Part shown: positions 58,618 to 64,000 of the stretch, piece by piece
Position numbering within the stretch: position 1 is the first letter of the stretch
Layout: the number at the start of each line of letters is the position of its first letter
Assembly (NCBI GenBank): GCA_038277395.1
Contig: CM076194.1
Span: 133,767,230-133,831,229, forward strand
Origin: Dryocosmus kuriphilus
Taxonomy: Eukaryota > Arthropoda > Insecta > Hymenoptera > Cynipidae
Direction of reading: 5' to 3'
Length of the DNA stretch: 64,000 nt
Program-made: the position numbers and the translations under genes
The notes under the pieces: generated by a model
The model's input: only the letters and a program-made list of their open reading frames with translations
Databases searched by the model: none
What the model was told of the DNA's origin: nothing

Positions 58618-59421
58618 ATGACGTGAAAATAGTTAAAGTTTACAACCAAGTATTGTACGTAATTATAATGTGCTTTATACCTTATTTTTATTTTATTATA
58701 TTATTATTTCAATTTGCATTCGTGATATTATTGTTATAAAAACCAAAGACTGTACCTTATGTTGCAGGTGCAAATTCGAAATAATGTTGAGAACTTCGAA
58801 CATTTCTTGTAGCAAGTGAAACTCTCGAAATTAATTTTTCTCTCGAAATTTTCAATTGCAATGCACGCTGCAATCGTTTATTTTTTAATTACATTGTGTG
58901 CTTCATGTAGAATGATGTATATTGAAGTAAATAAATAGTCGAAAAATGAAACATTTATGTAATTTTATTTGTACATGTTTAAAGCGATTATAATATTAAA
59001 ATCAAGAATATTATTCAGAGGGGAATCTAAGGCAGCTCACATACATCCATTACAGCAAGCTTCTCATTTTACCCAACTTTTCGGTAATGACTCTCGTAGC
59101 AGAAGTAAAAATTTCTTAAAACATTCATTAATCTATAATTCCTTTTGAACAAATCGTTCATATTACACAAAAGTAAACTTTATATAATTAGCTTCATAAA
59201 AAATATATTACTTTCAGTTATTTTATAATAGACTGGTATGTACATAATAAAATCGTTACATCAATTATTACATATCACAATTTTCACTTTTCGACTTGAG
59301 ATTTTACATGACTGTTTTGTATTATTTATAGTTCTGTTCTTTATTAAATCGTGAAATAACTGTAAACATTCCCTCGATGCAACTATATCCCCGTTTACCG
59401 AACTAATTCTGCAGTATTTAA
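58618..59421. other. AT-rich downstream flank of the Myb/SANT gene (right arm)
   Basis: Mirror of 28674-29480. AATAAATAG near 58930 could serve as a poly(A) signal for the gene. No other gene was seen. Confidence 0.45.
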
Positions 59422-60335
59422 GGGGGTCGTCTCGTGTAACATTTCATTTTCGAGCCCTATTTTTGAAAAATGGTTATGGGAAAACTACAAATGATTTTGA
59501 GACGCGGTTTTCACGAGTATTTTTGTTTATTCTTGGACTTTGGATATAATTTTTGATTGTTCATAGAAATGACCCACGTGACCTTCATGTGACCTTGAAC
59601 ACGCCCTTGTCAAAAAAGTCCGGGGCACATGGGGTGAATGATTGTGACCTTTCAGATGATCTGAAACCAAAAAACCGCCATAGCTGTTGTTGGATATCCG
59701 CTTGGCTATGATCAGACACAAGCTTTTTCAAAAATCGGAAAAATTCTCAAAATGGCGGTTGTTTGAAAAAAAAATTAATTTTTTTTACCCTTTTTTTGTG
59801 CTAATATAATATCTGTAAAAATATATTGGATCAATATTTCCAAAAAAGCTTGTGTCTAATTATAGCGACATATTTTCTGAAGATAACCACGGCAAATATG
59901 ACTTGATAGGTTCAAAAGTTTTTCTAAAAACGTTCACCCCACCTTAAAAATACAACTTTTGGGAAAACGCATTTAAAGCTTTGCACGACTGCGACGTACT
60001 GTTCGCGATCCCCTGGAGTCCATTGTCGACGTGAAAATTTAAAAAAGCGAAAAAAAAGAGATTTTTGAGGCGCCGCGCGAAGTTTTGTCTTAGACTCAGC
60101 GGACCGTAAGTATAGTGGTGGAGACGACCACGCGTGGCCGTGTTGGATGCTCTCTCACGCCGTAAGTAGAGTGATCGGGACGACCACGCGCGGCCGTGTT
60201 GTATGCTCTTTCACGCCCAAACGAAGACGTGTTCAGCTAAAACCTTTCTGCAGCATATTTCTAACATCATTTAGATGAGAAATATGCAACAACAAAAAAA
60301 TCGATTTTTTGAAACTTCGACACGAGACGACCCCC
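59422..60335. mobile_element. TTAA-flanked non-autonomous element, GGGGGTCGTCTCGTGT ends (right arm)
   Basis: Mirror of 27756-28673, with TTAA at 59418-59421 and 60336-60339. It is 914 bp, four bases shorter than its partner. Confidence 0.8.
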
Positions 60336-60698
60336 TTAATGAATAAATTTTCTCCGTGTGACGTTAGAAACTTCTCCAGCTTTAAAGGAAAAGATCTTTT
60401 CAAAGAGAAATTTCAAAGATTTTAATTTGTAGATCTTTACAAATATTATAATTGAATACAGTTTATTTATATATTGTTGGCTTCTTTTATGAACTCAGAG
60501 AACCAGAGTTCAAAATTTATCGAAAAAATAAATTTAAATTGAGATGCAACACAAATGAATTTCATTGCAGCCTATACCTTCCTTCAAAATGAATAAAACT
60601 TCGGTTCAAGTTGAACTCGATTGGGTTTATCTTGAGCACAAATCCGGTTCTCTAAAACATTTTTAAAAAAAGTTATTTTTCGTTAAATCTCAACTTAA
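60336..60698. other. Spacer between two TTAA elements (right arm)
   Basis: AT-rich, without a gene. It starts with the end of the older element (TTTTCTCCGTGTG, about 60349). Confidence 0.4.
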
Positions 60699-61934
60699 CC
60701 CGTTGCGTTACACCCACCATGTTTCCGTCAGGATCACACCTGCGTCCACCAGTCGCATATCGTCGTTTTTTACATTCTTATCTCAATGAGGAGATATTAG
60801 TTTTATGTGAAAACTGACTTTCGCGGATTTCATGCAATCTGGACGTTTCGTGACTCCCTGAATCCGAAAAAAACATGTTTTACGTTGGTGTCTGTCGTTG
60901 TCGTTGTAGTCTGTGAACACGATAACTTTCGAAGGATTAATCGAATTGGATTGCGCTTTGGCACACTTCTTTAAGGTCTGAAAATAAAGGACGAGTTCGT
61001 GAACCAGCATTTTTTGACCAACTGTTCTGTTTTTATCCATCATAAATTGTTTCCAAAAATAAAAAATTTAAATTTCCCGCCAAAAGATGCAAGATAGAAA
61101 GAAATGATAATGAACAAAGTTTTTCATCTCAAGGAGATCTACAAGTATGATTTTTATCATTTTTTTGTAAAAAACCCATAGTTTTTGATTTATTCGTGAA
61201 ATATGTTATTAAATATAGAAAAATCCACTTTTCAGCAAAACTATGCGAGATACGAGAAAATATTGAGGAGCAAAATTATTCATCTTCGAAAAGCCTACAA
61301 ACTTGTTTAAAATCATTTTTTGATCCAGCGCATAGTTTCTTGATGAAACGTATAATAGTTTTTTTAATCAAGAAAAACATTAATAAAAAGCTAAAAATTC
61401 ACTTTTCACGAAAACTATGCGACATATGAAAAACATGTTAAGAAGAAAAGTTTTTTATCTCAAAAATATCTACAAATTTTCTTTATACCATTTTTTGATA
61501 CAACACATATTTTTTGTTTTAATGGTCAACAATGTTATTAATAAAAATTAAGAATTCAATTTGCCCACCGAACTATGCGAGATGCGAAAGAATGTTAAGA
61601 AACGGAGTTGTTTATTAATCTGCGAGGTTTTGCTCATCGTCTTCAGTTTCATCATCTGACGAAGGTTCCTAGTCACTTTCCTCTTCGGCGGGTGCCTCCA
61701 TTGGCACTGCATCATCTTGTACCTCATCTGAGTCGCTGTCTGAATCGGCATCATCAGCTAATAATTTTTCAACAATTTTTCCAAAATTGGGATCGTCAGT
61801 TCTCCAGGTCTTCACAACTAACTGATTGACGAATACGTTCAGCCGGCGGAGTCCTCGAAGGCCAGGTGGTGTCAGCTACGGTCAACTATAAATATTCCAT
61901 ATGCGAATGGTGGACGCAGGTATGACGCAACGGG
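60699..61934 (-). mobile_element. Degraded piggyBac-like element (right arm)
   Basis: Mirror of 26156-27392, with TTAA at 60695-60698 and 61935-61938 and CCCGTTGCGT ends. The acidic N-terminal remnant is on the minus strand at 61615-61797 and keeps the same in-frame stop. The tandem array is at about 61075-61595. Confidence 0.8.
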
Positions 61935-61938
61935 TTAA

Positions 61939-63399
61939 ATTGTTTTATAATCTCAAATTGAAGTTTTCCGACGAAAAATATTATTTCTGGTACGTTTTTT
62001 AGTGCTATATACCAGTTTGAAGCCTGAAGGATAAAATGCGGATGAAAAGGAATGAGTGGTGAAGAGGGGCTTAGGTCGTCAGTTTTACTCGGTGGCAAAG
62101 CCGACGAAGTAATCGAAAAATGCAGGACAGATCCATCAGGAAATTCAGAGGTTTTAATATTATATATAGGCGCCGCACAACGAACGAGTCCTGGACAGCA
62201 CAATAGAGAAAGAAGGATAAAAAAGGCAAATAGAGAAGGAAGGAGGAGGAAAAAAAAAACAGAAAATACGTCCAGAAACCAACCGACCAACCAATGGTGT
62301 TGGACAGTGACGAGCGCGTAGCTAGGACCCACAAAATAAACGGAAACCACCCCTCTTTGCTCCATTTCCTAACGCTCATTCTAGCCGCTTCAACCCCCCA
62401 ACAAATTCCGCCCGACCTCCCGCCTCCACCTCAGTCGTGGTAGCTCAACCAAATAAATTACATCGCCTCGTGACGCGAAAAAATTCAACGAGTTGCGAGA
62501 GCGAGTGAAAGAGCACAATGTATAGGTACAGAGAGCAAAAAAGGGTACAAACGAAAGGGTTGAGTGGGCGTGGAAGCGAGGGAAAAGTAGGAGAGTCGGA
62601 CAAGGTGGATGAGAGAAAAAAAAGGACGGAGGCAGGGAACCACACAGGGAGGAAACAAAGAGAGGAGGGGAAGGTGTGTAGATAGAGGATACCGTGGCTT
62701 GTTTTAATTGGTTCGACGTGGTCAGATGAAAAATCCAACCCCAGCCCCCATGATACTATCTCTCTCGATGTAGATGAACACTGCTAGGGAGTCAGAAAGA
62801 GCAAGGAGACGAGATGACCTGGGTGCTGAAAATACTTAAGATTGTAGTCATCTCTTTAATTTTTTTTACGGTATGTTGAAACTATCGCTTGTCCTATTGA
62901 AGTATATATTTCAAGAAAGAGGGCACAGTGGAATGCGAGAATAAATGAGAGATTATCATATGTAAGAGTGCATAATTCCCTACAGTATATTTAAGAGCCA
63001 TCGTGCGTCTGCCTGAAGTGAGATTACGTCGTCAATCATATTTTTAGTTTAAAACACAATAATAGTCTAGACAAAATAACTTTATAATAACCAAGCACGT
63101 GTGATCGGCCTGCACTATGTATAGGTGATTAGGGGCCATTCAAAAAATACGTACCGCTTTTTTCTGATAATTCTGACCCCACACCCCTCCCCACTCCTAC
63201 GTAACGCTTTTTCTATGGTAAGTGTATGTAACTTTAACATGGGCATGCCACTAGAGATGACTCCCTGTCTAGGGAGAAAACATACTTGTTGAATATAAAC
63301 AACATTCTGCTGAAATTAGCCAAGTAAGACTGTTAATATAGCACCTGCAAACTTCGTTGTATTTAACCAAGTTGTGTTGGCTAGAATTTTTTTATTAAA
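61939..63399. other. No gene seen (right arm)
   Basis: Mirror of 24691-26155. The AG-rich strand gives long open frames by base bias. The poly(A) run near 62251-62260 differs in length from its partner. Confidence 0.45.
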
Positions 63400-63655
63400 A
63401 TTAGCAACCTACTTTTTTACGGTAGCCAACCTCTTTGGGTTGCAGTAGCCGATCGAATCGGTTACAGTGACCAATGTACTTGGCTCTCGCAACCGACTTA
63501 TTCTGTTGCGGTAGCTAACCTACTCGGTGACCGAGACCAATGTATGTACTTGGTTGTTGCAGCCGACTGTCCCTGCTGCGTTAACTAACCTACTCGGTTA
63601 CAGTGAGCAATGCACCTGGCTGTCGCAACCGACTCATTCTGTTACGGTATGGTAT
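63400..63655. repeat. Minisatellite with a unit of about 75-80 bp (right arm)
   Basis: Mirror of 24440-24690. Confidence 0.75.
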
Positions 63656-64000
63656 ACTATTTATTTTGTAAAATAAGAATTTTGAATTTAGGAAGAATAT
63701 TGAAAAGTATAAAATAATTAAATACTTAAAATATCGAAATAACTTTCAAATTTCCAATGTGAAAATACAACGTATTTTTATTGCTTTATATACTCATACA
63801 TGCATACATTAAAAATATATAAAGTGAATAATCTTAATTATCAGTAGTAATTCGTTATTAAATTTTTTTTGGCATTTTACATTTTCGACATTTTCATTTA
63901 CATTTGTATTGCTTTATATACTCTTACATACATAAACTAAAATTATATAAAGTGAAAAATCGTAATTATTAGTAGTAATTCGTTATTACATTTTTTGAAC

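Larger units (their letters stand above)
44520..64000 (-). repeat. Right arm of the very large inverted duplication
   Basis: It is the reverse complement of 24090-43771, still matching at the last base of the window, so the duplication is longer than what is shown. It lacks the 1622-bp insertion of the left arm and has a mariner instead. The SAM-domain exons that lie just outside the visible left arm may have a partner beyond the right edge, about 64.15-64.25 kb in this numbering. Confidence 0.95.

Noticed and set aside
24090..64000. Integrated viral or polydnavirus segment as the source of the inverted duplication
   Set aside because: No viral gene, excision motif or capsid/polymerase reading frame was seen; all recognisable content is transposons plus one cellular-type gene.

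Overview
The window looks like AT-rich, transposon-packed insect (arthropod) genomic DNA. The signs are GT-AG introns, mariner, piggyBac-like, hAT, LINE and foldback elements, many small inverted-repeat elements, TA microsatellites and two 500-N scaffold gaps (19164-19663 and 44020-44519). I cannot name the species. Nothing bacterial, and no CRISPR array, rRNA or clean tRNA gene, was found.

Bases 1-24 kb are single-copy in this window. From the left they hold diverged tandem repeat blocks (1-4.9 kb), a GC-richer promoter/LTR-like island with a TATA box (about 6.1-6.7 kb), a 2.2 kb palindromic foldback-like element (7944-10186), and a complete but dead hAT transposon of the ZMYM1/Tip100 type (11500-15163) inserted in an older inverted-repeat element. 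They continue with a 5'-truncated non-LTR reverse transcriptase fragment (17.7-18.6 kb), a tandem repeat block (19.8-22.4 kb), and two exons encoding a C-terminal SAM domain (23032-23110 and 23844-23935), the best host-gene candidate in this part.

From about 24090 to the right edge the window is one very large inverted duplication. The left arm (24090-43771) reappears reverse-complemented as the right arm (44520-64000), with a short inner segment and a 500-N gap between them. Each arm carries, from outside to inside: a minisatellite, a degraded piggyBac-like element with TTAA flanks, a second TTAA-flanked element, a five-exon Myb/SANT-like (zeste/MSANTD3-type) DNA-binding protein gene, a Harbinger-like terminus, a tRNA-like SINE, MITE clusters, and a 3.9 kb foldback/MULE-like element. 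That last element has exact 9-bp target duplications and long inverted repeats built of about 123-bp subunits.

The arms are nearly identical except for two reciprocal insertions, both in intron 3 of the Myb/SANT gene. A 1417-bp mariner sits only in the right arm (TA duplication, empty site in the left arm). A 1622-bp unclassified element ending CCCGTGTAG sits only in the left arm (empty site in the right arm). This is what two alleles of one locus would look like if scaffolded head-to-head across a gap. A genuine, somewhat aged genomic palindrome is the alternative. Deciding between them is the most important question about this window.
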